7,968 nucleotides of DNA from JBCCFK01 sp965262315. GTDB lineage: Bacteria > Actinomycetota > Acidimicrobiia > Acidimicrobiales > UBA8592. The notes under the pieces are model-generated. The model ran no database searches. It saw only the letters and a list, made by a program, of their open reading frames with translations, and was not told the DNA's origin. Numbering within the stretch: the stretch's first letter is position 1; each line of letters begins with the position of its first letter. Location: the NCBI GenBank assembly GCA_965262315.1, contig CBDHFJ010000184.1, positions 1-7,968 on the forward strand. Reading direction: 5' to 3'. Of the stretch, positions 1-6,292 are shown piece by piece. The position numbers and the translations under genes are program-made.

Positions 1-620
1 TCGGGATCGGCCAGGTCCCGGATGGCCAACTCCAGCAGGTCGTCGAAGTCGACCAGGCGCTGCCGGCGTTTGCGCTCCTCGTACGCGGCGAAGGTCTCGA
101 CCACGAGGTCCGGGTCCGCCGTGGTGTGGCGCCCCGAGCGCTGCGCGGCAGCCGCATACAGGTCCGGGGCGACGCGCCGAGCTCGGGCCCAGTCGATCTC
201 GGCCATCACTGCCAGCTTCTCGGCGCGGGGCAGTCGTTTGGGGAGCAGCGGGAAGAGCAGCCGGCCCCGGCGGTCCAGGAGATCCGGCGCCTTGGTGCCG
301 GACTGCGCCCAGCGGGCACGCAGCTGGGCATAGGCCTGGGCGTGGAAGGTCCCGGCGGAGACCGTGTCGGTCAACCCGAGCGAGCGCAGCCGGCTGCGGA
401 GCTCGCCCGCCGCACGGCGGGTGAAGGTGAGGGCCAGGGTGTGGTCGGCCTCGAGTCGCTCGGTCCGGACGCCATGCGCGATCCGGCGAGTCAGGACCCG
501 GGTCTTGCCGCTGCCGGCGCCCGCGAGGATGCGCAGGCGCGCTGCAGGGGAGGTCACCGCCAGCCCTTGTTGTTCCGTCAGTCCGGCGAGCAGCCGGTCC
601 GTCTCCTGCACCTCGGGCAC
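1..620 (-). CDS. UvrD/Rep-family ATP-dependent DNA helicase, N-terminal part (runs off the window)
   Basis: Superfamily 1 helicase that uses ATP to unwind DNA, normally in repair or replication. I translated the minus strand by hand from a GTG at 620 and read 206 codons to the window edge without a stop. A Q-motif region (LTEQQGLAVT, residues 14-23) is followed by Walker A (AGAGSGKT, 33-40), motif Ia (LTFTRRAAGELRSRL, 64-78), a GTFHAQA segment (90-96) and the Walker B region VDFDDLL (190-196). These occur in the order and spacing of the UvrD/PcrA family; the rest of the helicase core lies outside the window. A second in-frame GTG at 635 is possible, and neither start has a clear Shine-Dalgarno site. 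The gene is divergent from the zincin gene, so the short gap probably holds both promoters. UvrD1 or UvrD2 type cannot be decided from this part. Confidence 0.93.
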   Translation of the reverse strand, partial: MPEVQETDRLLAGLTEQQGLAVTSPAARLRILAGAGSGKTRVLTRRIAHGVRTERLEADHTLALTFTRRAAGELRSRLRSLGLTDTVSAGTFHAQAYAQLRARWAQSGTKAPDLLDRRGRLLFPLLPKRLPRAEKLAVMAEIDWARARRVAPDLYAAAAQRSGRHTTADPDLVVETFAAYEERKRRQRLVDFDDLLELAIRDLADP

Positions 621-659
621 GTTACCGGGCGGCACTGACGAGCTGAAGGGCGGCGGCAG

Positions 660-665
660 TACCGT
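660..665 (+). promoter_or_regulatory. -10-like hexamer (TACCGT) for a leaderless zincin transcript
   Basis: TACCGT fits the TANNNT form of actinobacterial -10 boxes and ends exactly 6 bases before the GTG start at 672. A transcript starting about 7 bases after the box would begin at the start codon. There is no Shine-Dalgarno site. The same arrangement precedes four other genes here. Confidence 0.4.
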
Positions 666-671
666 GAGCCC

Positions 672-1016
672 GTGCTCCAGGTTTCACCGCAGCGGTTCGA
701 GGGCCTCGTCGCCGATGCGCTCGACGACATCCCCGACGGTCTCGCCCAGTTCATGGACAACGTGGTCGTGATGATCGAGGACGACCCACCCGAGCCGGGA
801 CTGCTCGGCCTGTACGAGGGCATCCCGCTCACCGAGCGCGACGACTACGGCGGGTTCGCCATGCCCGACAGGGTCACCGTCTATCGGCTCCCGCTGCTCG
901 AGATGTGCACGTCCGAGGACGAACTGGTCGACCAGGTCACGATCACGGTGATCCACGAGCTCGCCCACCACTTCGGCATCGACGACGACACCCTCCACGA
1001 GCTCGGCTGGGGCTGA
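672..1016 (+). CDS. Zincin-like metallopeptidase family protein (PF06262 type)
   Basis: A small putative zinc metallopeptidase of 114 residues, about the full usual length of this family. The C-terminal part carries the zincin signature HELAHHFGIDD (residues 95-105): His95 and His99 with Glu96 form HExxH, followed by Gly102 and Asp105, as in HExxHxxGxxD. The N-terminal half matches the remembered family pattern: a start like SPQRFEGLV, then MDNVVVMIED, then LGLYEGIPLTER. No signal peptide or membrane segment is visible, so it should be cytoplasmic. The physiological substrate of this family is not known to me. The GTG start is chosen because the family begins just before this motif and a -10-like box lies 6 bases upstream. 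It is divergent from the helicase gene. The next gene begins 44 bases downstream behind its own -10-like box. Confidence 0.92.
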   Translation: MLQVSPQRFEGLVADALDDIPDGLAQFMDNVVVMIEDDPPEPGLLGLYEGIPLTERDDYGGFAMPDRVTVYRLPLLEMCTSEDELVDQVTITVIHELAHHFGIDDDTLHELGWG

Positions 1017-1048
1017 GCCGCTCGCCCAGCCGGACCCGTGTGCCGTTG

Positions 1049-1054
1049 TAGAGT
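1049..1054 (+). promoter_or_regulatory. -10-like hexamer (TAGAGT) for a leaderless PH-SHOCT transcript
   Basis: TAGAGT ends 6 bases before the GTG start at 1061, so transcription would start at or next to the start codon. No Shine-Dalgarno sequence is present. This is the best consensus match of the five such boxes in the window. Confidence 0.48.
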
Positions 1055-1060
1055 CGGCTC

Positions 1061-1695
1061 GTGCCCTTCCCGACCAAACTCCTGAACCAGGGCGAGGAGA
1101 TCGTCCTCGACCTGCGTCCCCACTGGTGGCGCATCTTCCCGGCGTCCGCCGCCCTGGCCGTGGCCGTCATCATCGGCATCGTGGCGTGGGTCAACGGCAA
1201 CGACGCCTTCCAGATCCTGGGCGGCATCCTGGTCCTGGCCGCGCTCGTGTGGTTCGTCCAGAACTACATCAAGTGGACCAGCGAGAACTTCGTGGTGACC
1301 ACCGACCGGGTGATCCACCGGTCCGGCATCCTGGCCAAGAGCGGCATCGAGATCCCGCTCGACCGCATCAACACCGTGTTCTTCAACCAGTCCCTGTTCG
1401 AGCGCATCCTCGGCGCCGGCGATCTGGGCGTGGAGTCCGCGGGCGAAGGGGGCAGCAGACGTTCGAGGCCGTCCGCAAGCCCAACCTCGTCCAGCAGGAG
1501 ATCTATCGGGCGATGGAGGCCGGCGAGGCCAAGAACTTCCGGCGGATGGGCGAGGCCACCGCGTCGGCGATGGGCGGCGAGTCCGCGAAGACGATCCCCG
1601 AACAGATCGAGCAGCTCGACGCGCTGCGGCGAGCCGGCACCATCACCGACGAGGAGTTCGAGGCGAAGAAGCGCGAGCTCCTGGATCGCATGTGA
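1061..1695 (+). CDS. PH domain (bPH2)-SHOCT membrane protein, with an apparent frameshift
   Basis: A membrane-anchored bacterial PH-domain protein of unknown molecular function. The first frame (from GTG 1061) gives the N-terminal motif GEEIVLDLRPHWW, two membrane segments (about residues 24-44 and 49-67) and the bPH2 core with TTDRVIHRSGI and the motif VESAGEGG. The frame then changes within a run of five G at 1448-1452. The second frame continues with QQTFEAVRKP and ends in a SHOCT domain (IPEQIEQLDALRRAGTITDE and onward). Adding one G restores a continuous protein of 211 residues that fits the family without gap or overlap. Without the correction the first frame would read on as an Arg/Pro-rich nonsense tail to 2428. 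The gene probably shares a transcript with the hydrolase, whose start overlaps its stop. Family identification is firm; whether the frameshift is real is not known. Confidence 0.88.
1448..1452 (+). other. Frameshift site in the PH-SHOCT gene (G5 run, one base short)
   Basis: The frame used up to codon GGG must change here to reach QQTFEAVRKP. One more G in the run gives the expected GEGGQQTFE join. A homopolymer run is the classic place for a lost base. Confidence 0.85.
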
Positions 1696-2579
1696 TGGCC
1701 CGCGCCACCTCCGGCGGGATCGAGATCGAGTACGAGGTCCAGAGCTTCTACGACGACGACCCGCCGCTCGTGCTCATCGCCGGGCTCGGGTGCCAGCTGA
1801 TCTTCTTCGAGGACGAGTTCGTCCAGGGCCTGGTCGACCGGGCGTTTCGCGTCATCCGAATGGACAACCGCGACGTCGGGCTGTCCACCTGGCTCGACGA
1901 CCATCCGGTCGACCTCGCCGACGTCTACGCCGCGCTCGCCGCCGGCGAGGTGGCACCGGTGCCGTACACCCTGAGCGACATGGCCGCGGACGTGGTGGCA
2001 GTCCTCGACGACGCCGGTGTCGACCGAGCCCATGTCCTCGGCGTGTCGCTCGGCGGCATGATCGCGCAGACGCTCGCCATCGAGCATCCCGACCGCGTCC
2101 GGAGCCTGGCGCTGCTCAGCTCCACCACCGGTGCGGCCGACGTCGGCCAGCCCTCTCCCGAGGCGCTCGAAGCGCTGCTCGCGCCCGGCCCTGCTGCCAC
2201 CGACCGCACCACGGTGGTCGACGCCGACCTCGCCGCCCGCGCCATCTGGTCCACGCCAGGTCAGTTCGACGAGGAATGGACCCGCGACTACTTCGGTCGC
2301 TGCTACGACCGCGCGTTCCACCCGGCGGGCCAGCCCCGCCAGATGGCGGCGGTGCTCACCGCGCCGGATCGGGAAGCGGCGCTCGCGTCGCTCGACGTCC
2401 CCACCGTCGTGCTCCACGGGACCGCTGACACGCTGGTGGCCTCCGACGGCGGCACTCGCCTCGCCGAGCTGATCCCGGGCGCCGAGTTCGTCGAGCTCGA
2501 CGGCATGGGCCACGACCTGCCCCCGCACTTCTGGGCCCCCATCATCGAGGCCATCACCCAGCTCGCGGTGCGGAGCTGA
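1695..2579 (+). CDS. Alpha/beta-fold hydrolase
   Basis: A serine hydrolase of the alpha/beta fold, 294 residues from the ATG at 1695. The catalytic triad is readable: Ser118 in the nucleophile elbow GVSLGGM, Asp245 in HGTADTLV and His273 in GMGHDLP. The early strand and oxyanion region reads LVLIAGLGCQ, followed by MDNRDVGLST, both typical of this fold. Residues 145-225 form the variable cap, which sets the substrate; I cannot name the substrate. The ATG overlaps the stop codon of the PH-SHOCT gene by one base (TGATG), which suggests translational coupling. A GTG at 1692 would add one residue and is equally readable. No signal peptide is seen, so it should be cytoplasmic. Esterase or lactonase-like activity is plausible; the triad argues against a non-catalytic member. 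Confidence 0.93.
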   Translation: MARATSGGIEIEYEVQSFYDDDPPLVLIAGLGCQLIFFEDEFVQGLVDRAFRVIRMDNRDVGLSTWLDDHPVDLADVYAALAAGEVAPVPYTLSDMAADVVAVLDDAGVDRAHVLGVSLGGMIAQTLAIEHPDRVRSLALLSSTTGAADVGQPSPEALEALLAPGPAATDRTTVVDADLAARAIWSTPGQFDEEWTRDYFGRCYDRAFHPAGQPRQMAAVLTAPDREAALASLDVPTVVLHGTADTLVASDGGTRLAELIPGAEFVELDGMGHDLPPHFWAPIIEAITQLAVRS

Positions 2580-2622
2580 ATCCTGCTCGGCGGGTCACCC
2601 CAGTGCGGAAACTCGCTTCGTG

Positions 2623-2650
2623 ATCGGCGCCCGATTTGCTTGCATCGGGC
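2623..2650 (+). repeat. Nested inverted repeats upstream of rtcB (two alternative hairpins)
   Basis: GCCCGAT (2629-2635) is perfectly complementary to ATCGGGC (2644-2650) across an 8-base loop. The same CCGAT (2631-2635) can instead pair with ATCGG (2623-2627) across a 3-base loop. The two pairings exclude each other. They lie 44 bases after the hydrolase stop and end about 38 bases before the rtcB start. There is no T-run, so a standard intrinsic terminator is not clear; an operator, an attenuating leader or chance are all possible. Confidence 0.45.
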
Positions 2651-2672
2651 CTTGTCGCTGAACACGAAGAGA

Positions 2673-2680
2673 GAGAGGAG
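2673..2680 (+). promoter_or_regulatory. Ribosome binding site of rtcB
   Basis: GAGAGGAG lies 7 bases before the ATG at 2688. It decides the start: the same frame is open further upstream (a TTG at 2640), but only 2688 has a Shine-Dalgarno site at the right distance. Confidence 0.8.
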
Positions 2681-2687
2681 CGGCACC

Positions 2688-3888
2688 ATGGAGACTCCAA
2701 GCGCGATGGAAACCCACATTGCAGCCACCGGCCGCTCGGTGCGCTCGTGGGCCCCTGAGCTCGACGAGAACGCCCGCCAGCAGGCGCTTCGTTCGGCGCG
2801 CTCGCCCGCGGTCGCGGGCGACGTGGCGCTGATGCCCGATGCGCACTTCGGTCTCGGCGCCACCGTCGGCTCGGTGATCCCGACCGAGAGCGCCATCATC
2901 CCGGCGGCCGTCGGCGTCGACATCGGCTGCGGCATGATCGCCGCCGAGCTCGACCTCGACGCTGCGGACCTGCCCGACGACCTCACGCCGCTGCTCCACA
3001 GCATCGGCCGATCGATCCCGGCGGGCTTCCACAAGCACAAGGAGGCCACCACGCCGGCGGCGCGGTGGATGAACGCCAACCCGGTCCCGGACAAGGACCG
3101 CGTCCCGGCGAAGCAGCTCCGCAAGGCCGCCGACCAGCTCGGCACGCTGGGCGGTGGCAACCACTTCGTCGAGGTGTGTGTCGACGAGCGTGACCGCGTG
3201 TGGGCGGTGCTCCACTCGGGCAGTCGCGGCATCGGCAACGTGATGGCGCGTGGCCACATCACCGAGGCGTCTCGGCTGTGCAAGGAGCTCGAGCGCGCCC
3301 TCGAGGACAAGGACCTCGCGTACTTCCTCGAAGACCGACTCGCAGTTCGGCGACTACATCGCCGACATGCTCTGGGCGCAGGCCTACGCGCTGGAGAACC
3401 GCGAGCAGATGATGAACGTCCTCCTGAAGGACATCCGCCACGCGGTGGGTCGTCCCGTGCGGGAGCTGCGTCGCATCAACTGCCACCACAACTACACGGT
3501 GCGTGAGAACCACGACGGCCGCGACCTCTGGATCACCCGCAAGGGTGCGATCCGGGCCGGGGCCGACGACTGGGGCGTGATCCCGGGGTCGATGGGTGCG
3601 GCGAGCTACATCGTCCGGGGCCTCGGCAACCCGGCGTCCTACCAGTCGGCTTCGCACGGTGCGGGTCGTCGCCACGGCCGCAAGGAGGCCCAGCGTCGCT
3701 TCTCGGTCGACGAGTTCACCGAGGCGATGGAGGCCGCCGGCCGGACGTGGCAGCACCGAGACGCCACCAAGCTGATCGACGAGTCCCCGATGGCGTACAA
3801 GGACATCGACGAGGTCATGGCCGCCCAGGCCGACCTGGTCGAGGTCGGCCACCGCCTCGAGGCCGTCGTCAACTACAAGGGACTGTGA
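2688..3888 (+). CDS. rtcB: RtcB-type RNA-splicing ligase (3'-phosphate RNA ligase), with an apparent frameshift
   Basis: RtcB joins RNA 2',3'-cyclic phosphate or 3'-phosphate ends to 5'-OH ends using GTP and Mn2+, in RNA repair. The first frame shows PDAHFGLGATVG, the Mn-binding DIGCGM (Asp78, Cys81), GGGNHFVEV (Asn158, His159, Glu162) and HSGSRG (His176). After a frame change at 3335-3336 the second frame shows CHHNYT (residues 265-270) and SHGAGR with the histidine that takes the guanylate (His323). Removing one C joins LAYFLED to DSQFGDY at exactly the family spacing and gives 399 residues, normal for the family. Every catalytic residue I know is therefore present, which argues against a decayed gene. 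No archease or rtcA is adjacent. The start at 2688 is set by a good Shine-Dalgarno site. The gene is followed after 7 bases by a long inverted repeat. Confidence 0.92.
3335..3336 (+). other. Frameshift site in rtcB (one extra base near CC)
   Basis: Before this point the RtcB frame runs through LAYFLED; after it the matching frame is DSQFGDYIADMLWAQ. Deleting one C of the pair restores the alignment length. The exact base could lie a few positions either way. Confidence 0.8.
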
Positions 3889-3895
3889 CGCCCGG

Positions 3896-3956
3896 GCCTG
3901 CTCCTCGTGCCATGATCGGTGGCCGAACACAGCACACCACCGCACGAGGAGCAGGC
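3896..3956 (+). repeat. 15-bp perfect inverted repeat covering the racemase ribosome binding site
   Basis: GCCTGCTCCTCGTGC (3896-3910) and GCACGAGGAGCAGGC (3942-3956) are perfect reverse complements separated by 31 bases. Inside the loop GGTGG (3918-3922) can also pair with CCACC (3937-3941). The right arm contains GAGGAG, the ribosome binding site of the next gene, and the left arm contains its complement CTCCTC. In RNA that reads through from rtcB the stem would hide this site. A -10-like CATGAT (3911-3916) sits in the loop; a transcript from it would lack the left arm. As DNA the repeat could also be an operator. There is no T-run for a standard terminator. Confidence 0.85.
3946..3951 (+). 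promoter_or_regulatory. Ribosome binding site of the racemase gene
   Basis: GAGGAG lies 6 bases before the ATG at 3958 and decides that start over the in-frame GTG at 3919. It lies fully within the right arm of the inverted repeat. Confidence 0.8.
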
Positions 3957-3957
3957 A

Positions 3958-5100
3958 ATGGGGCCACTGGACGGGATCAAGATCATCGAGATCGCAGGCA
4001 TCGGGCCCGGCCCGTTCTGCGCCATGGTGTTGGCCGACCTCGGCGCCGAGGTCATCCGGGTCGACCGTGCGGTCCAGGTGGCCGACGAGTTCCCGGCCGA
4101 CCCGCCCCGCGACATTCTCAACCGCGGTCGGAAGTCGATCGGCGTCGACCTGAAGAACCCCGAGGGCGTCGAGACGATCCTGCGGCTCTGCGAGACCGCC
4201 GACGGCCTGATCGAGGGCTTCCGGCCCGGCGTCGCCGAGCGGTTGGGCATCGGCCCCGACGCCTGCATGGCCCGGAACCCGAAGCTCGTCTACGGACGCA
4301 TGACCGGCTGGGGCCAGACCGGGTCGTACGCGCCGATGGCCGGCCACGACATCAACTACATCTCGCTCTCGGGCGTGCTCGGGACCATCGGCCGTGAAGG
4401 GCAGGGTCCGGTCCCGCCGATCAACCTCATCGGCGACTTCGGCGGTGGCGGCATGCTGCTCGCCCTCGGCGTCTGCGCCGCGCTGGTCGAGACCGGACGC
4501 AGCGGCCAGGGGCAGGTCATCGATGCCGCCATGACCGACGGCTCGGCGCTGCTGGCGGCGATGATCCACGGGTTCATCGCATCGGATGCCTGGGGCGCGC
4601 GGGGGACGAACATGCTCGACACGGGCGCCCCGTTCTACGACGCCTACGAGTGCGCCGACGGCGAGTACATCTCGATCGGGTCCATCGAGCCGCAGTTCTA
4701 CGCCGAACTGATGGAACTCACCGGCCTCGGCGAGAACGGCGAGCTCGCACCCCAGCACGATCGGGCCAACTGGCACGACAACAAGGCCAAGATCGCCGCC
4801 TGCATCAAGAGCAAGACCCGCGACGAGTGGGTCGAGATCATGGAGGGCTCCGACGTGTGTTTCGCCCCGGTGCTGAGCCCGCAGGAGGCCTACGTCCACC
4901 CCCACAACGTCGAGCGCGAGACCTTCGTGGACGTCGCCGGCATCATGCAGCCCGCGCCGGCGCCCCGCTTCAGCCGGACGCCGGGCGAGATCAAGTCACC
5001 GCCGCCGCATGCCGGCCAGCACACCGACGAGGTGCTCGCCGCCTGGGGCTTCGGCGACGACGAACGGTCGGCGCTGCGCGAGTCCGGCGCGGTGAAGTAG
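3958..5100 (+). CDS. mcr: Alpha-methylacyl-CoA racemase (CaiB/BaiF family III CoA-transferase fold)
   Basis: Interconverts (2R)- and (2S)-2-methylacyl-CoA so that branched acyl chains can enter beta-oxidation. The protein has 380 residues, full length for the family. The CoA-binding N-terminal part reads IEIAGIGPGPFCAMVLADLG (residues 10-29), then EVIRVDR. The racemase core has AGHDINY with His130, GDFGGGG with Asp160, and IEPQF with Glu244. These correspond in spacing to His126, Asp156 and Glu241 of the mycobacterial enzyme. TGWGQ and QPAPAPRFSRTP are also typical of AMACR. The acid-base pair favours a racemase over a true CoA-transferase, though the families share a fold. The GTG at 3919 was rejected because the family begins at MGPLDGIKIIE and has a good ribosome binding site there. 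No other fatty-acid gene is adjacent. Its expression may be controlled by the inverted repeat. Confidence 0.94.
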   Translation: MGPLDGIKIIEIAGIGPGPFCAMVLADLGAEVIRVDRAVQVADEFPADPPRDILNRGRKSIGVDLKNPEGVETILRLCETADGLIEGFRPGVAERLGIGPDACMARNPKLVYGRMTGWGQTGSYAPMAGHDINYISLSGVLGTIGREGQGPVPPINLIGDFGGGGMLLALGVCAALVETGRSGQGQVIDAAMTDGSALLAAMIHGFIASDAWGARGTNMLDTGAPFYDAYECADGEYISIGSIEPQFYAELMELTGLGENGELAPQHDRANWHDNKAKIAACIKSKTRDEWVEIMEGSDVCFAPVLSPQEAYVHPHNVERETFVDVAGIMQPAPAPRFSRTPGEIKSPPPHAGQHTDEVLAAWGFGDDERSALRESGAVK

Positions 5101-5120
5101 TCGTCGGCCCCCACTTCGGC

Positions 5121-5126
5121 CACACT
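5121..5126 (+). promoter_or_regulatory. -10-like hexamer (CACACT) for a leaderless deacetylase transcript
   Basis: CACACT ends 7 bases before the ATG at 5134. It is a weaker match (C in the first position), but the spacing is the same as at the other leaderless-looking genes, and no Shine-Dalgarno site is present. Confidence 0.3.
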
Positions 5127-5133
5127 TTCGACC

Positions 5134-5919
5134 ATGTCCACGCTGGTCTGCTTTCACGCGCACCCCGACGACGAGGCCATCGCCACCGGCGGCACCATGC
5201 GGTTGGCGAAGCTCGCCGGCCACCGGGTGGTGCTGGTGATGGCCACCAAAGGCGAGCAGGGTGAGCCCGTCGAGGGCGTCCTGGACCCGGGTGAGGAACT
5301 CTGGCAACGACGGGTCGCCGAGACCGGAACGGCCGCCGAGATCCTCGGCGTCGACCGGCTCGAGTTCCTCGGCTACGAGGACTCGGGCATGGCCGACGAG
5401 CCCACCAACGACAATCCGGACTGCTTCTGGAAGGCCGACGTGCACGAGGCAGCCACCCGCCTCGCCGCCATCCTCCAGGAGGAGGACGCGGATGTGCTGA
5501 CCATCTACGACCCCCATGGCGGCTACGGCCACCCGGACCACATCCAGGTCCACCGCGTGGGGACCGAGGCCGCCGAGCTCGCCGGGGTCGGCCGGGTGTT
5601 CTGGTCGACCATGAACCGGACCCAGATCACGGAAATGATGTCGTCGACCGAGATGGCCGACGCCATGGACGACGTGGACAACGTCGACCCCGAGACCTTC
5701 GGCATGCCCGAAGAGCACATCACCCATGCTGTCGACGTGACCACCGTGGTGGCCGAGAAGCGCAAGGCGATGGCGGCCCACGCCAGCCAGATCGGGCCCG
5801 ACGACTTCTTCCTCACCCTCGACGACGAGGCCTTCGCCGCCGCGTTCGGGACCGAGTGGTACGTGGCGCCGGACTGGCCGCGCAACGGCGGCGAGTTCGT
5901 CGGGTCGCTCTTCACCTGA
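5134..5919 (+). CDS. PIG-L/LmbE-family zinc deacetylase (MshB/Mca-like)
   Basis: A zinc-dependent N-deacetylase of 261 residues that should remove an acetyl or acyl group from an amino-sugar-type substrate. The metal site is clear: AHPDDE (residues 9-14) supplies His10 and Asp13 as ligands and Asp12 as the likely base. GGYGHPDH (129-136) supplies His136 as the third ligand and His133 as a second catalytic residue. The family includes MshB and Mca of mycothiol metabolism, which fits an actinobacterium, but it also has many members of unknown substrate. With no other mycothiol gene in the window, I would not choose between them. The stretch LDPGEELWQRRVAETGTAAE is common in actinobacterial members. 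No signal peptide is seen. The gene stands 33 bases after the racemase gene and seems to have its own promoter. Confidence 0.92.
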   Translation: MSTLVCFHAHPDDEAIATGGTMRLAKLAGHRVVLVMATKGEQGEPVEGVLDPGEELWQRRVAETGTAAEILGVDRLEFLGYEDSGMADEPTNDNPDCFWKADVHEAATRLAAILQEEDADVLTIYDPHGGYGHPDHIQVHRVGTEAAELAGVGRVFWSTMNRTQITEMMSSTEMADAMDDVDNVDPETFGMPEEHITHAVDVTTVVAEKRKAMAAHASQIGPDDFFLTLDDEAFAAAFGTEWYVAPDWPRNGGEFVGSLFT

Positions 5920-5933
5920 GTTCGGGTCCGGCG

Positions 5934-5943
5934 CAGGGCCCTG
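5934..5943 (+). repeat. 10-bp perfect palindrome just upstream of the heme monooxygenase -10 box
   Basis: CAGGGCCCTG is a perfect palindrome that ends one base before the -10-like CAGACT. A regulator bound here would cover the promoter. In a GC-rich genome such a palindrome can also occur by chance. Confidence 0.35.
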
Positions 5944-5944
5944 G

Positions 5945-5950
5945 CAGACT
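5945..5950 (+). promoter_or_regulatory. -10-like hexamer (CAGACT) for a leaderless heme monooxygenase transcript
   Basis: CAGACT ends 6 bases before the ATG at 5957, which would place the transcript start at the start codon. No Shine-Dalgarno site is present. Confidence 0.4.
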
Positions 5951-5956
5951 CTGGGC

Positions 5957-6292
5957 ATGACCGTGATCAAGATCAACGCGTTGACCGTTCCCGCCGAGAT
6001 GGGTGAGGAAGTCGCCAAGCGCTTCGCCGCCCGTGCCGGTTCCGTCGACGGCGCCGACGGTTTCGAGGGCTTCGAACTGCTGCGCCCTGTCGACGATCGG
6101 ACGACGTGGCTCGTGCTGACCCGGTGGCGCGACGACGCTGCGTTCGAGGCGTGGCGGAACTCGGGCGCCGCCGAGGAGGCCCACCGGGCACCGCCCAGCG
6201 ACGGTGACGGCCAGCCGGCCCGCCCGATGGGGCTGCAGGCCGAGCTGTGGAGCTACGAGATCGAGGTGTCCTCGCCGGGCAACGCGGGATGA
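5957..6292 (+). CDS. mhuD: MhuD-like heme-degrading monooxygenase (ABM/IsdG fold)
   Basis: A small ferredoxin-like enzyme of the antibiotic-biosynthesis-monooxygenase fold, 111 residues, which by similarity opens the heme ring and frees iron in the cytoplasm. It resembles mycobacterial MhuD as I remember it: the start VIKINALTVPA against VVKINAIEVPA, then KRFAARA, FELLRPV and FEAW. The MhuD active-site residues are all present: Asn7, Trp66, and His76 at the place of the heme-ligand His75. The stretch after His76 (about 77-92) is longer and Pro/Gly-rich compared with MhuD. These residues favour a heme oxygenase over other ABM-fold enzymes, but the activity is inferred. The ATG is preceded by a -10-like box and a 10-bp palindrome. 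The stop overlaps the start of the membrane-protein gene (ATGA), so the two are probably made together. Confidence 0.85.
   Translation: MTVIKINALTVPAEMGEEVAKRFAARAGSVDGADGFEGFELLRPVDDRTTWLVLTRWRDDAAFEAWRNSGAAEEAHRAPPSDGDGQPARPMGLQAELWSYEIEVSSPGNAG

Noticed and set aside
126..638. A plus-strand frame of 170 residues over the helicase region
   Set aside because: The minus strand here encodes clear UvrD-family motifs including Walker A; the plus-strand frame has none.
1441..1460. Programmed -1 frameshifting in the PH-SHOCT gene
   Set aside because: The run does not make a standard slippery heptamer in frame, no pseudoknot or strong stem was seen just downstream, and two other genes in the window show similar breaks, which favours sequence error.
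1061..2428. A 455-residue continuous reading frame starting with the PH-domain protein
   Set aside because: Only the first 131 residues are real. The rest is Arg/Pro-rich text in the wrong frame over the SHOCT end and the alpha/beta hydrolase gene.
1503..2528. A 341-residue open frame on the minus strand
   Set aside because: It is antisense to the alpha/beta hydrolase with its complete catalytic triad, and no motif was seen.
3919..3957. An upstream GTG start for the racemase
   Set aside because: It would add 13 residues not typical of the family and has no ribosome binding site; the ATG at 3958 has a good one.
3259..4905. A 548-residue open frame on the minus strand
   Set aside because: It lies antisense to rtcB and the racemase gene, has no recognisable motif, and has the Val/Asp/Gly/Arg-rich composition typical of shadows in GC-rich DNA.
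4996..6018. A 340-residue open frame on the minus strand
   Set aside because: It is antisense to the intact PIG-L deacetylase gene, with shadow-type composition and no family motif.
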